A stretch of DNA of 64,000 bases, from assembly GCF_014779665.1 (NCBI RefSeq), contig NZ_JACXYY010000005.1, positions 124,001 to 188,000 of the forward strand. Direction: 5' to 3'. Both the position numbers and the translations under genes were made by a program. Positions 35,006-43,640 of the stretch are shown one piece after another. The DNA is from Nocardioides hwasunensis. GTDB lineage: Bacteria > Actinomycetota > Actinomycetes > Propionibacteriales > Nocardioidaceae. The notes under the pieces were generated by a model that had not been told where the DNA came from, made no database searches, and worked only from the letters and a program-made list of their open reading frames with translations. Position 1 is the first letter of the stretch. Each line of letters starts with the position of its first letter.

Positions 35006-35475
35006 GCGCCTCCTCATCCCAGCGGTTCGCCGACCGCTGGTTCGACGAGTACGCCGTCGGCCAGGCAGAGCCCGGCGGTAGTGCGGTCGTCGGTGCCGAC
35101 GACATCGCCGACTTCGCGCGGATCAGCCACGACGATCACCCCGCCCACACCGACCCGGGGTTCGCCGAGCCGCGCTTCGGAGGGCTCCTCGCGCACGGTG
35201 TGCTGACCTTCTCGGTCGTCGTCGGGCTCACGATGGAGCCCAACCGACGCGCTGTCGCCTACGGCTACGACCGGATCCGGTTCCCCGGACCCGTGCTCGC
35301 CGGAGACACGATCACGGCCACCTCCGAGGTGGTCGAGGTCGCCGCCCACCCCCGCAACCCGGCGATCGGTCTCGTGACCAAGGCCTACACCGGGACCAAC
35401 CAGGACGGGCGGACGGTCGTGGTCTGCCGCCATGTGCTGGCCGTCGACGTACGCCCCCAGGAGGCACACGCATGA
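35002..35475 (+). CDS. MaoC family hydratase/dehydratase
   Basis: A 157-residue hot-dog-fold protein. The MaoC motif is seen as FARISHDDHPAHTDPGFA with the catalytic Asp/His, followed by LLAHGVLTFSVVVGL. The family hydrates enoyl-CoA or dehydrates hydroxyacyl-CoA thioesters. Its presence with a CoA-transferase suggests one branch of this operon runs on CoA esters. ATG 35002 overlaps the MFS stop, and its own stop overlaps the dehydrogenase start. Confidence 0.88.
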   Translation: MSASSSQRFADRWFDEYAVGQAEPGGSAVVGADDIADFARISHDDHPAHTDPGFAEPRFGGLLAHGVLTFSVVVGLTMEPNRRAVAYGYDRIRFPGPVLAGDTITATSEVVEVAAHPRNPAIGLVTKAYTGTNQDGRTVVVCRHVLAVDVRPQEAHA

Positions 35476-36854
35476 GCGAGATCGACCACGGGACCGAGAC
35501 CGCCCTCGCGGCGGCCCACCGCGCCCCGCTCGACGCGCGACCCGAGGAGCGCGCGAGGTGGCTGCGCGCCATCGCCGACGGGCTGGACGCCGAGGCGGAC
35601 CGCCTGGTGGCGCTCGCCGGGAGCGAGACCCACCTGCCCGAGGCGCGGCTGCGCGGCGAGATCACCCGGACGTCGTTCCAGTCACGGCTCTTCGCCGACC
35701 GCCTCGAGACCGGGGCGTTGGGAGGCGTCGTCGTCGACCACGCCGACCCTGAGTGGGGGATGGGTCCGCGACCCGACATCCGCCGCACGTCCGTCCCGAT
35801 CGGTCCGGTGCTGGTCTTCGCGGCCAGCAACTTCCCGTTCGCCTTCTCGGTCGCCGGTGGCGACACGATCAGCGCGCTGGCCGCGGGCTGCCCGGTGGTG
35901 GTCAAGACCCACCCGGGACACCCGGAGCTCTCCCGGGCGACGGCCGAGGTCGTCCGGGTCGCGCTGGCCGACGCCGGTGCGCCGGACGGTGTCTTCGCCA
36001 CCATCGAGGGGGTCGAGGAGGGGGCACGCGCCGTGCAGGACCCGCGCGTGAAGGCAGTCGCCTTCACAGGGTCGCAGCACGGTGGTCGGGCACTCTTCGA
36101 CCTGGCCGTGTCGCGCACCGACCCGGTGCCGTTCTACGGCGAGCTGGGCAGCACCAACCCGGTGGTCGTCACGCCCTCCGGCTGGGTGGAGCGTCCGCAG
36201 GAGATCGTCGAGGGCTTCGCCGGATCGTTCACGATGGGCGCGGGACAGTTCTGCACGCAGCCGGGCGTCGTGCTGGTCCCAGACGTGTCGGCGTTCGTCG
36301 CACTCCTCGACGTGCCGGCCGTCCACCCGATGCTGGACCAGCGCATCGACGAGGCCTACCGCGACGCGCTCACGCGGCTGAGCGATCGTGACGGGATCGA
36401 CGTCCTCGCGGTCGGGCCCGGCTCGATGGGCTCGCCGGCGGCGACCGTCCTGGGGACGACCGCCAGCGCGGTGCTGGCCGACCCCGACCTGGTCACGACC
36501 GAGGTGTTCGGGCCCGCCACCGTGCTCGTGGGCTACACGGACGTGTCCGACGCGCTGGCCGTCCTCGACCTGGTCGGCGGAGCACTCACCGCCACGATCC
36601 AGGGCACCGCCGCGCTCGACGCGGACGCTCCCGCGCTGCTCACCGCGATGGCTCGTGTGGCTGGACGCGTGGTCTACAACCAGTGGCCGACCGGCGTGAC
36701 CGTGAGCGACGCCCAGCAGCACGGGGGACCGTGGCCCGCCACCACCGCGCCGACGACGACGTCGGTCGGCACCGCCGCGATCCACCGGTTCCTGCGCCCG
36801 GTGGCGTTCCAGAACGTGCCCGGCGCCGGGCTGCCTCCCGAGCTGCGCGGATGA
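35472..36854 (+). CDS. Aldehyde dehydrogenase, 2-oxoglutarate-semialdehyde dehydrogenase type
   Basis: A 460-residue NAD(P)-dependent aldehyde dehydrogenase. The catalytic Cys is 261 (GAGQFCTQPG) and Glu224 is the general base (FYGELGSTNP). GPVLVFAASNFPFAFSVAGGD at ~111-131 and the overall layout match the 2,5-dioxopentanoate (alpha-ketoglutarate semialdehyde) dehydrogenase group that ends oxidative pentose/aldaric acid degradation. This agrees with the FAH-type dehydratase two genes downstream, whose product would be this aldehyde. ATGA overlaps bind it to both neighbours. Confidence 0.88.
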   Translation: MSEIDHGTETALAAAHRAPLDARPEERARWLRAIADGLDAEADRLVALAGSETHLPEARLRGEITRTSFQSRLFADRLETGALGGVVVDHADPEWGMGPRPDIRRTSVPIGPVLVFAASNFPFAFSVAGGDTISALAAGCPVVVKTHPGHPELSRATAEVVRVALADAGAPDGVFATIEGVEEGARAVQDPRVKAVAFTGSQHGGRALFDLAVSRTDPVPFYGELGSTNPVVVTPSGWVERPQEIVEGFAGSFTMGAGQFCTQPGVVLVPDVSAFVALLDVPAVHPMLDQRIDEAYRDALTRLSDRDGIDVLAVGPGSMGSPAATVLGTTASAVLADPDLVTTEVFGPATVLVGYTDVSDALAVLDLVGGALTATIQGTAALDADAPALLTAMARVAGRVVYNQWPTGVTVSDAQQHGGPWPATTAPTTTSVGTAAIHRFLRPVAFQNVPGAGLPPELRG

Positions 36855-37987
36855 CCGGGTCCTACCGCGGCCTCACGTGGGACCATCCGCGGGGCACCGT
36901 CGCCCTGCGGGCGGCGGTCGACGAGCCCGCGGCGCCGGTGGTCGACCTGATCTGGGACGCCCAGCCCCTCGAGGGCTTCGAGTCCGCGTCGGTCGCGGAG
37001 AACGCGGCGGCGTACGACCTGCTCGTGCTCGACCACCCCCACCTGGGCGAGGCGCTGCGCACCGAGGCGCTCCGGCCGTTGGACGAGCTCTTCACCGCAG
37101 CCGAGGTCGAGGGATGGCGCGCCCGTGCGGTCGGGCCGTCGTTCGCGTCCTACGAGCTCGACGGCCGCGCGTGGGCGCTGCCCCTCGACGCCGCCACCCA
37201 GGTCTCGGCGCTCGCCGACCCCGGCATCGAGGCGCCGACGACGTGGGCCGAGGCGCTCGAGCTCGCGAGCGACGTCGACACCGTGCTGCCCCTGACCGGA
37301 CCGCATCTCTTCCTCACGCTGTGCTCGATCGCGGTGGGGGAGGGCGTCGAACCCGGCGCCGGTCCCACCTTCCTGCCGGAGCCGGCGGTCGCGGACGCGA
37401 TGGCCGTCCTCGAGCGGTTCGTCCCGGGCGCCCACGCCACGGAGACGCACAACCCGATCACCGTGCTCGAGGACATGGCACGCCAGGGCGGGCCGGTCTA
37501 CTGCCCGCACGTCTACGGCTACGTCACCTACAGCCGTCCGGCGATCGGTCGCCGTCCGGTCCGGTTCGTCGACGCGCCCGCCGGCACCTCCGGCCGGCGC
37601 GGGTCGGTGCTCGGCGGCACGGGGATCGCCGTCAGCAGGCGCTGCGAGCCGGACGCCGCGCTGCTCGACCACCTGCGCTGGCTGATGGACGACCGCACGC
37701 AGCGCACCTTCATCCCCCGACGCGACGGCCAGCCGTCGGTGGTCGCGGCGTGGGAGGACGACGAGGTGGATGCCGCGGCTCTGGGCTTCTACTCCCGCAC
37801 CCGCCGCACCGTCGAGGACGCCTGGGTGCGCCCGCGCCACGACGGTGCGATCGCCTTCCAGAGCGCGGCCGCGGACCGGGTCCGAGCCGCCCTGCTCGGC
37901 CACTCCGACCCCGCCCGGCTGTCCCGCGAGCTCGACGAGCTCCACCACCGGCACCGTCCCGATCCTGCGATCCAGGAGCGTCCATGA
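36851..37987 (+). CDS. Solute-binding-protein-like protein lacking a signal peptide
   Basis: A 378-residue protein with the look of a type 2 extracellular solute-binding protein: VVDLIWDAQPLEGFESASV, an early domain ending YDLLVLDHPHLGE, WALPLDAATQVSALAD, PTTWAEALELASD, and a C-terminal QRTFIPRRDGQPSVVAAWEDD. No signal peptide, lipobox or Tat motif is present in the first 40 residues. No permease or ATPase gene is adjacent. It is locked between a dehydrogenase and a dehydratase by ATGA overlaps at both ends, so it is co-translated with cytosolic enzymes. It may be a cytoplasmic ligand-binding or enzyme-accessory protein. The function is not known. Confidence 0.75.
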   Translation: MTGSYRGLTWDHPRGTVALRAAVDEPAAPVVDLIWDAQPLEGFESASVAENAAAYDLLVLDHPHLGEALRTEALRPLDELFTAAEVEGWRARAVGPSFASYELDGRAWALPLDAATQVSALADPGIEAPTTWAEALELASDVDTVLPLTGPHLFLTLCSIAVGEGVEPGAGPTFLPEPAVADAMAVLERFVPGAHATETHNPITVLEDMARQGGPVYCPHVYGYVTYSRPAIGRRPVRFVDAPAGTSGRRGSVLGGTGIAVSRRCEPDAALLDHLRWLMDDRTQRTFIPRRDGQPSVVAAWEDDEVDAAALGFYSRTRRTVEDAWVRPRHDGAIAFQSAAADRVRAALLGHSDPARLSRELDELHHRHRPDPAIQERP

Positions 37988-39189
37988 CCTCTCCGACCGG
38001 CACCACCTCCACCATCGCCTGGCCGCCCACGGTGGCGACCACGCTTCCCGCCGACGCGGCCGACGCGACCCTCGTGGGTCGGGTCATGACGGCCGCGGGA
38101 CCCGCGGTCGTCACCGTCCGCGACGAGCGGTTGGTCGACCTCACCGGCTCCTTCGCCACGACGAGCGAGCTGGCCGAGCACCCGGACCCGGCTGCCGCGG
38201 TCCGCGCCGCCGACGGGCCCGACCTGGGGAGCCTGGCGGACGTGCTCGCCCGCACCCCGGTCGAGCTGCGCTCCGACGACGGCGTGCGGCTGCTCAGCCC
38301 GATCGACCTCCAGGCGGTCAAGGCCGCCGGCGTCACCTTTGCGGTGTCCATGGTCGAGCGCGTCATCGAGGAGCGCTGCCAGGGCGACGCCGCGCGGGCC
38401 GAGGAGATGCGGGCGCAGATCACCGGCCTGATCGGCGCGGACCTCGGCGAGCTGACCCCGGGCTCACCGGAGACCGACCGCCTCAAGGAGGCGCTCGTCG
38501 CCGCCGGCAGCTGGAGCCAGTACCTGGAGGTCGGCCTGGGGCCCGACGCCGAGATCTTCACCAAGACCACGACGATGGCGAGCGTCGGCACCGGCGTCGA
38601 CGTCGGCATCCATCCCCGCTCGCAGTGGAACAACCCCGAGCCGGAGGTGGTCGTGCTGGTGTCCTCGACCGGCTCGATCCGCGGGGCGACCCTGGGCAAC
38701 GACGTGAACCTGCGCGACTTCGAGGGGCGCTCGGCGCTGCTGCTGGGCAAGGCCAAGGACAACAACGCCTCGGCGGCCTTGGGCCCGTTCGTCCGTCTCT
38801 TCGACGACGGCTTCTCCCTCGACGACGTACGCCGCATCGAGGTCGGCCTCGACGTCGTCGGTACCGACGGCTTCCACCTCACCGGCAGCTCGTCGATGAG
38901 CCTGATCAGCCGCGACCCTGCGGACCTGGTCGGCCAGCTCATGGGCCCCACCCACCAGTACCCCGACGGCGCCGTGCTGTTCCTCGGCACGATGTTCGCG
39001 CCGGTCCAGGACCGGGACGCCGTCGGCCAGGGCTTCACCCACCACGTGGACGACCTGGTGGCTGTCACCGCCGAGCGCCTCGGGGGCCTGGTCAACCGGG
39101 TCCGCACGAGCGAGGCGTGCGAGCCGTGGACCTTCGGAGCGGGTGCGCTCATGCGCAACCTCGCGTCGCGGGGACTGCTCACCGGTTGA
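37984..39189 (+). CDS. FAH-family sugar-acid dehydratase (2-keto-3-deoxy-pentonate dehydratase-like)
   Basis: A 401-residue fumarylacetoacetate-hydrolase-fold protein. Metal-binding and catalytic segments include VKAAGVTFAVSMVERVIEER, PDAEIFTKTTTMASVGTG, NPEPEVVVLVSSTG and AALGPFVRLFDDGFSL. The length and N-terminal extension match XylX/KdxD-type 2-keto-3-deoxy-xylonate or -arabonate dehydratases, which yield 2-oxoglutarate semialdehyde. The dehydrogenase at 35472 would oxidise that product to 2-oxoglutarate. No aldonate dehydratase or sugar dehydrogenase is in this operon, so the substrate may enter as a keto-acid or aldarate derivative. Confidence 0.85.
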   Translation: MTSPTGTTSTIAWPPTVATTLPADAADATLVGRVMTAAGPAVVTVRDERLVDLTGSFATTSELAEHPDPAAAVRAADGPDLGSLADVLARTPVELRSDDGVRLLSPIDLQAVKAAGVTFAVSMVERVIEERCQGDAARAEEMRAQITGLIGADLGELTPGSPETDRLKEALVAAGSWSQYLEVGLGPDAEIFTKTTTMASVGTGVDVGIHPRSQWNNPEPEVVVLVSSTGSIRGATLGNDVNLRDFEGRSALLLGKAKDNNASAALGPFVRLFDDGFSLDDVRRIEVGLDVVGTDGFHLTGSSSMSLISRDPADLVGQLMGPTHQYPDGAVLFLGTMFAPVQDRDAVGQGFTHHVDDLVAVTAERLGGLVNRVRTSEACEPWTFGAGALMRNLASRGLLTG

Positions 39190-39332
39190 GCCGGCACTCT
39201 CGGTGCCCGCGGCACGGGTGAGGGAGTCTCGCGCGCGAGGGGGCCGGGTGGCACGATCTCGACCAGCCTCGCTCGGACCGCCCGGGTGCCCCGACCGGAA
39301 GGACCGTCCGTGACCACCCGAAGGAGCTCCCC

Positions 39333-40220
39333 ATGACCGAGTCCGCCCGCAGGTTCGAGACCCTGGTCGTCGAGACCGACGACGACGGAGTCTGCACCCT
39401 CACCCTGAGCAGGCCCGCGCAGCTCAACGCCTTCAACGTCACCATGGCGCGCGAGCTCGAGCAGTTCTTCCTCGTCGAGGCCCGGGCGGACGACGTGCGT
39501 GCGGTCGTGGTCACCGGTGAGGGGCGCGCGTTCTGCGCCGGGATGGATCTCGCGGTCGAGGGCAACGTCTTCGGCCTCGACGAGTCGCTCGCCCCGACGC
39601 CCGAGAGCCTGCGGGACAACCTCGACGACCCGGCCTACCGCGACGGCGTACGAGACACGGGCGGGCGGGTCACGCTCGCGATCCATGCGCTGCCGAAGCC
39701 CGTCATCGCCGCGATCAACGGTCCGGCGGTCGGCATCGGCGCCACGATGACCCTGGCCATGGACATCCGGATGGCCGCGACCACGGCGCGCGTCGGATTC
39801 GTCTTCGGCCGCCTCGGGATCGTCCCTGAAGCCTGCTCGTCGTGGTTCCTGCCCCGGCTCGTCGGGCTCCAGCAGGCTCTCGAGTGGGTCTACTCCGCCG
39901 AGATCCTGACCGCCGAGGCCGCGCTCGACGGAGGACTGGTGCGCTCGCTCCACGACCCCGCCGAGCTCGTCGGAGCCGCCCAGGACCTCGCTCGCTCCTT
40001 CGTCGTCGACCGGTCGCCGGCGGCGCTCGCGATGGCGAAGAGCCTGCTCTACCGCAACGCCGCGGCTGCGACGCCTCTCGAGGCGCACCTGTCCGACTCG
40101 CTCGCGATGTTCTGGTCGTCCGTCGGGGACGGAAAGGAGGGGGTCGCCGCGTTCCTCGAGAAGCGGACGCCCCGGTTCTCACGGCGAGCCGAGGACGTGC
40201 CGCGGCTCTTCCCGACCTGA
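39333..40220 (+). CDS. Enoyl-CoA hydratase/isomerase family protein
   Basis: A 295-residue crotonase-fold protein. The oxyanion-hole segments are RAFCAGMDLA and INGPAVGIGATMTLAMDIRMA, and glutamate-bearing sequence GRLGIVPEACSSWFLPRLVG aligns with the catalytic loop. The C-terminus carries an insert relative to minimal 260-residue hydratases. Family members hydrate enoyl-CoAs or isomerise double bonds. It lies 143 bases after the LacI-controlled operon and may be read separately. It could supply a CoA-ester step to either neighbouring pathway. Confidence 0.88.
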   Translation: MTESARRFETLVVETDDDGVCTLTLSRPAQLNAFNVTMARELEQFFLVEARADDVRAVVVTGEGRAFCAGMDLAVEGNVFGLDESLAPTPESLRDNLDDPAYRDGVRDTGGRVTLAIHALPKPVIAAINGPAVGIGATMTLAMDIRMAATTARVGFVFGRLGIVPEACSSWFLPRLVGLQQALEWVYSAEILTAEAALDGGLVRSLHDPAELVGAAQDLARSFVVDRSPAALAMAKSLLYRNAAAATPLEAHLSDSLAMFWSSVGDGKEGVAAFLEKRTPRFSRRAEDVPRLFPT

Positions 40221-40262
40221 CGGGGCCCGGCGCCCTCACCCGACGTCGGAGTCACCACTACT

Positions 40263-41321
40263 GTGACCGGGATGCATCGACCGAGCAGCCAGGCGTGGAC
40301 CGAGCCCGGGGCGTACGCCGTGGCGCCGGGCGTCCACCGGATCCCGCTCCCGCTGCCCACGGACGGGCTGCGGGCGGTGAACGTCTACGTGCTCGAGTCC
40401 GACGACGGCCTCACCTGCATCGACGGCGGATGGGCGATCCCGGAGTCGCGCCGGCAGCTCGAGGAGTCGTTGCGCTCCATCGGGTTGCATCCCCGCGACA
40501 TCGGCTCGTTCCTGGTCACCCACGTGCACCGTGACCACTACTCGCAGGCCGTGGCGCTGAGGAGCGAGTTCGGTCGGGCCGTGGTCGCGCTCGGGGAGCC
40601 CGAGCGCGAGGCCCTGGGCACGGTGATCGAGGCGCGCGGGTCGGGCGAGTTCGTCGACCGGTTGCGCCGCTGCGGTGCACCCGACCTGGCGGAGCACTGG
40701 GCGCAGGCGCCGGCAGGCGGCCAACCGGACGCCCACGCCTGGGGATGGCCGGACCGGTGGTTCTCGGGCGACTTCACGATCGAGGTCGGGAGCAGGACGC
40801 TGCGTGCCGTGCACACGCCGGGGCACACCGAGGGCCACTACGTCTTCGCCGACCTCGACTCCGGCCTGCTGTTCGCCGGCGACCACGTGCTGCCGACCAT
40901 CACGCCCTCGATCGGTTTCACCCCGGGGCTCACCGGCGCCGCGGAGCGGCAGCCGCTCGCCGACTTCTACGGCTCGCTGGGCAAGGTGCGCGAGCTGCCG
41001 GACCTGCAGGTCCTCCCGGCGCACGGTGACGTGGACCGCCGCTCCCACGAGCGCGTCGACGAGCTCGTGGCCCACCACGACGACCGGTTGGCCCTGTGCC
41101 TGGCCGCGGTCGGGTCGAGGTCGCTCACGGCCGCCGACGTCGCGGCCGAGCTGTCGTGGACCCGCCGCGAGCACCGGCTGGTCGACCTCGATCCGTTCAA
41201 CGGGGGCCTGGCGGTCATGGAGACCGCCCTGCACCTCTACCTGCTCGAGTCGCGCGGACAGCTCGAGCGCGACGAGGTCGACGGGGTCGAGGTCTACCGC
41301 GCGGCGGCCACCGGCGCCTGA
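40263..41321 (+). CDS. MBL-fold metallo-hydrolase
   Basis: A 352-residue metallo-beta-lactamase-fold hydrolase. Metal ligands are in VTHVHRDHYSQA, HTPGHTEGHYVF and FAGDHVLP, with a final PAHGDVDRR, followed by a ~90-residue winged-helix-like C-terminal domain seen in LACTB2-like proteins. The first motif reads HxHRDH. GTG 40263 has GGAG about 13 bases upstream; ATG 40272 is the alternative and would shorten it by three residues. It is convergent with the HMG-CoA lyase gene and its substrate is unknown (a thioester or phosphodiester are family possibilities). Confidence 0.85.
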   Translation: MTGMHRPSSQAWTEPGAYAVAPGVHRIPLPLPTDGLRAVNVYVLESDDGLTCIDGGWAIPESRRQLEESLRSIGLHPRDIGSFLVTHVHRDHYSQAVALRSEFGRAVVALGEPEREALGTVIEARGSGEFVDRLRRCGAPDLAEHWAQAPAGGQPDAHAWGWPDRWFSGDFTIEVGSRTLRAVHTPGHTEGHYVFADLDSGLLFAGDHVLPTITPSIGFTPGLTGAAERQPLADFYGSLGKVRELPDLQVLPAHGDVDRRSHERVDELVAHHDDRLALCLAAVGSRSLTAADVAAELSWTRREHRLVDLDPFNGGLAVMETALHLYLLESRGQLERDEVDGVEVYRAAATGA

Positions 41322-41369
41322 CGTCCGGCACTCCAGCGGATGGCCACCGGTAGGACCGGGTCCGGGTCG

Positions 41370-42302
41370 TCAGCCGAGCGCCTGCGCCACCCGCGACGGA
41401 GCGGGACGGCCCAGCAGGCCCGTCATGCGCGCGCCCGCCGCCAGCACCGCGTCGAGGTCGACGCCGGTCTCGATGCCGAGTCCGTGGAGCATCCAGAGCA
41501 GGTCCTCGGTCGCCAGGTTGCCCGTCGCGCTGCCCGCGAAGGGACAGCCGCCGATGCCGGCGGCCGAGGCGTCGAAGCAGGTCACGCCCGCCTGCAGGGA
41601 CGCGTGGACGTTGGCGAGCGCCTGGCCGTAGGTGTCGTGGAAGTGCATCGCCAGCAGGTCGGTGCCGATCCCGGCGCGGGCGTGCGCGTCGATCAGCTCC
41701 CGGACGTGTCCGACGGTGCCGACCCCGATCGTGTCGCCGAGGCTGACCTGGCCGCAGCCGGCGTCGACGAGGGCCTGCGACACCCCGCTCACCGCGGCGA
41801 CGTCCACGGGGCCCTCCCACGGGTCGCCGAAGCACATCGAGACGTATCCGCGGACCACCAGGCCCTCCGCCCGGGCAGCGCCGACGACCTCGCGCGCCGC
41901 GTCGAGGGCGGCCTCCCTGCCCATGGCGAGGTTGCGCCGGGAGAACGTCTCGGTCGCACTGACGAAGACCGCGATCGCGCGGGCGCCCGCGGCACACGCG
42001 CGCTCGAGGCCGCGCATGTTGGGCACCAGCACGGGGTGGCGGTCCCGGTCGTCGAGCGCGGCCATCACCTCTGCGGCGTCCGCCAGCTGGGGCACCCACC
42101 GGGGCGAGACGAAGCTGGTCGCCTCCACCATCGGCAGTCCGGAGGCACGCAGCGCGCGGACGAACGCGATCTTCTCGGTGGTGGGGACCAGCGCCTCCTC
42201 GGCCTGGAGGCCGTCGCGTGCGCCGACCTCGTAGACGTCCACCCGGTCGGGCAGGCCGGCCACGGGGAAGACCGACGGCGTGCGCTGCGGGGCGGAGCTC
42301 AC
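41370..42302 (-). CDS. mvaB: Hydroxymethylglutaryl-CoA lyase
   Basis: A 310-residue DRE-TIM metallolyase splitting HMG-CoA into acetyl-CoA and acetoacetate. Active-site elements are EVGARDGLQAEE with metal-binding Asp, FVSPRWVPQLADA, the metal histidines in MHFHDTYGQALAN and the signature Cys in GIGGCPFAGSATGN. It is the last gene of a leftward operon and its ATG overlaps the stop of HMG-CoA reductase. That pairing reproduces the mvaAB operon of Pseudomonas mevalonii, where the two enzymes degrade mevalonate. It could also serve leucine catabolism, but no other leucine-pathway gene is near. Confidence 0.93.
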   Translation of the reverse strand: MSSAPQRTPSVFPVAGLPDRVDVYEVGARDGLQAEEALVPTTEKIAFVRALRASGLPMVEATSFVSPRWVPQLADAAEVMAALDDRDRHPVLVPNMRGLERACAAGARAIAVFVSATETFSRRNLAMGREAALDAAREVVGAARAEGLVVRGYVSMCFGDPWEGPVDVAAVSGVSQALVDAGCGQVSLGDTIGVGTVGHVRELIDAHARAGIGTDLLAMHFHDTYGQALANVHASLQAGVTCFDASAAGIGGCPFAGSATGNLATEDLLWMLHGLGIETGVDLDAVLAAGARMTGLLGRPAPSRVAQALG

Positions 42303-43567
42303 CGCGACCGCAGGTCGGCGAGGATGTCGTGGGCGGCGTCGGTCCGGATCGACCGGCTCTCGATCATCCGCGCGACGACCGCGTCGACCTCGTCGGCCGC
42401 GGCCCCGGCCGTGACGGCCACGTTGCGGGCGTGCAGGGACATGTGGCCGCGCTGGATCCCCTCGGTGGCCAGGGCCCGCACCGCGGCGGCGTTCTGGGCG
42501 AGCCCGACGGCCATGACGATGTCGGCCAGCTCGGCGGCCGAGCGGACCCCCAGCATCGCGACGTTGGCCTGGGCCACGGGGTGCACCTTCGTCGCGCCCC
42601 CGACCAGCCCGACCGGCATGGGCAGCTCCAGGGTGCCGACGAGGTCACCGTCGGCGTTCTTCTCGAAGCGGGACATCGAGGTGTAGCTGCCGTCGGCGCC
42701 GATGGCGTGCGAGTGGGCGCCGGCCTCGACCGCGCGGGTGTCGTTGCCGGTCGCCAGCACGACTGCCGTGATGCCGTTCATGATGCCCTTGTTGTGGGTG
42801 GCGGCCCGGTAGGGGTCGACGACGGCGAACTCCGCGGCGTCCACCATGTTCTCCACGACCTCGGCACCCCCGAGCAGCTCGCGGTCGAACACCGCGCTGA
42901 CCCGCGTCAGGCGCAGGTCGGCCTTGTTGGTGAGGATGCGCAGCAGGGTGCGCCCGCCGGCGATCTCCCCGACGCGGGGTGCGATCGCCTCGGCCATGGT
43001 GTTGACCGCGTTGGCGCCCATCGCGTCCCGCACGTCGACCACGAGGTGCAGGACGACGTACGTCTGCCGGCTGCTCGGCAGGACCCGCACGATGATGTCG
43101 CGCACGCCCCCGCCGTGCTCGACCAGCGCGGGGTCCTGCGCGTCGGCCAGGGCGATGAGCTCGTCGGCCGCCTGCAGCAGGCGCAGGCGGGCAGCAGCGG
43201 GGTCGACGACGTCGAGGACCTGGACCTGGGCCTGCATCAGGGGTGCGGTGGAGGAGGTCCGGAAGCCGCCGTGGTCGCGGGTCATCCGCGCCAGGTTGCT
43301 GGCCGCGGCCACCACGGAGGGCTCCTCGGTCGCCATCGGGACGAGCACGTCGCGACCGTTGACGACGAAGTTGGTCGCCACGCCCACCGGCACGCCGAGG
43401 ACGCCGACGACGTTCTCGACCATGTGGTCGGCCTGGTCGAGGCTGAGGCCCCGGTCCGGGCTCAGCACGTCGAGGCGCTGCGGCTCGAGGCCCGTGGTGT
43501 CCGCGATCCGCGCGCGTCGTTCGTCGATCGAGAGGTTGCGGAAGCCGGACATGCGGCTGGTGGTCAT
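42299..43567 (-). CDS. mvaA: Degradative (class II) hydroxymethylglutaryl-CoA reductase
   Basis: A 422-residue class II HMG-CoA reductase, which in catabolism oxidises mevalonate to HMG-CoA. The sequence follows P. mevalonii MvaA closely. The catalytic Glu is 82 (VPMATEEPSVVAAAS), the lysine is in THNKGIMNGI, the Asp in VATGNDTRAVEAGAH, and the histidine in GIQRGHMSLHARNVA. DVRDAMGANAVNTMAEA is the cofactor-binding DAMGxN segment. It lacks the membrane domain of eukaryotic class I enzymes. A GAGGAG site precedes the ATG. It lies between a ribose-type ATPase gene and HMG-CoA lyase, and no other mevalonate-pathway biosynthetic gene is near, which argues for degradation. Confidence 0.95.
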   Translation of the reverse strand: MTTSRMSGFRNLSIDERRARIADTTGLEPQRLDVLSPDRGLSLDQADHMVENVVGVLGVPVGVATNFVVNGRDVLVPMATEEPSVVAAASNLARMTRDHGGFRTSSTAPLMQAQVQVLDVVDPAAARLRLLQAADELIALADAQDPALVEHGGGVRDIIVRVLPSSRQTYVVLHLVVDVRDAMGANAVNTMAEAIAPRVGEIAGGRTLLRILTNKADLRLTRVSAVFDRELLGGAEVVENMVDAAEFAVVDPYRAATHNKGIMNGITAVVLATGNDTRAVEAGAHSHAIGADGSYTSMSRFEKNADGDLVGTLELPMPVGLVGGATKVHPVAQANVAMLGVRSAAELADIVMAVGLAQNAAAVRALATEGIQRGHMSLHARNVAVTAGAAADEVDAVVARMIESRSIRTDAAHDILADLRSR

Positions 43568-43591
43568 CGTTGGTCTCCTCGTGCTGGTTGG

Positions 43592-43616
43592 CTCCGCCGG
43601 CCTCGAGGCCGCGGAG
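43592..43616 (-). other. Hairpin between the ABC ATPase and HMG-CoA reductase genes
   Basis: CTCCGCCGGCC and GGCCGCGGAG form a 10-bp stem with one bulged base and a 4-base TCGA loop, 24 bases after the ATPase stop. It could act as a partial terminator or an RNA-stability element that sets the enzyme-to-transporter ratio. Confidence 0.4.
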
Positions 43617-43640
43617 GGGTGGTGGTGTGCTGGGCGTGCC

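Noticed and set aside
37710..40088. A 792-residue open frame on the minus strand opposite the solute-binding-like, FAH and enoyl-CoA hydratase genes.
   Set aside because: It is antisense to three well-supported genes, has low-complexity composition typical of shadow frames in high-GC DNA, and shows no recognisable domain.
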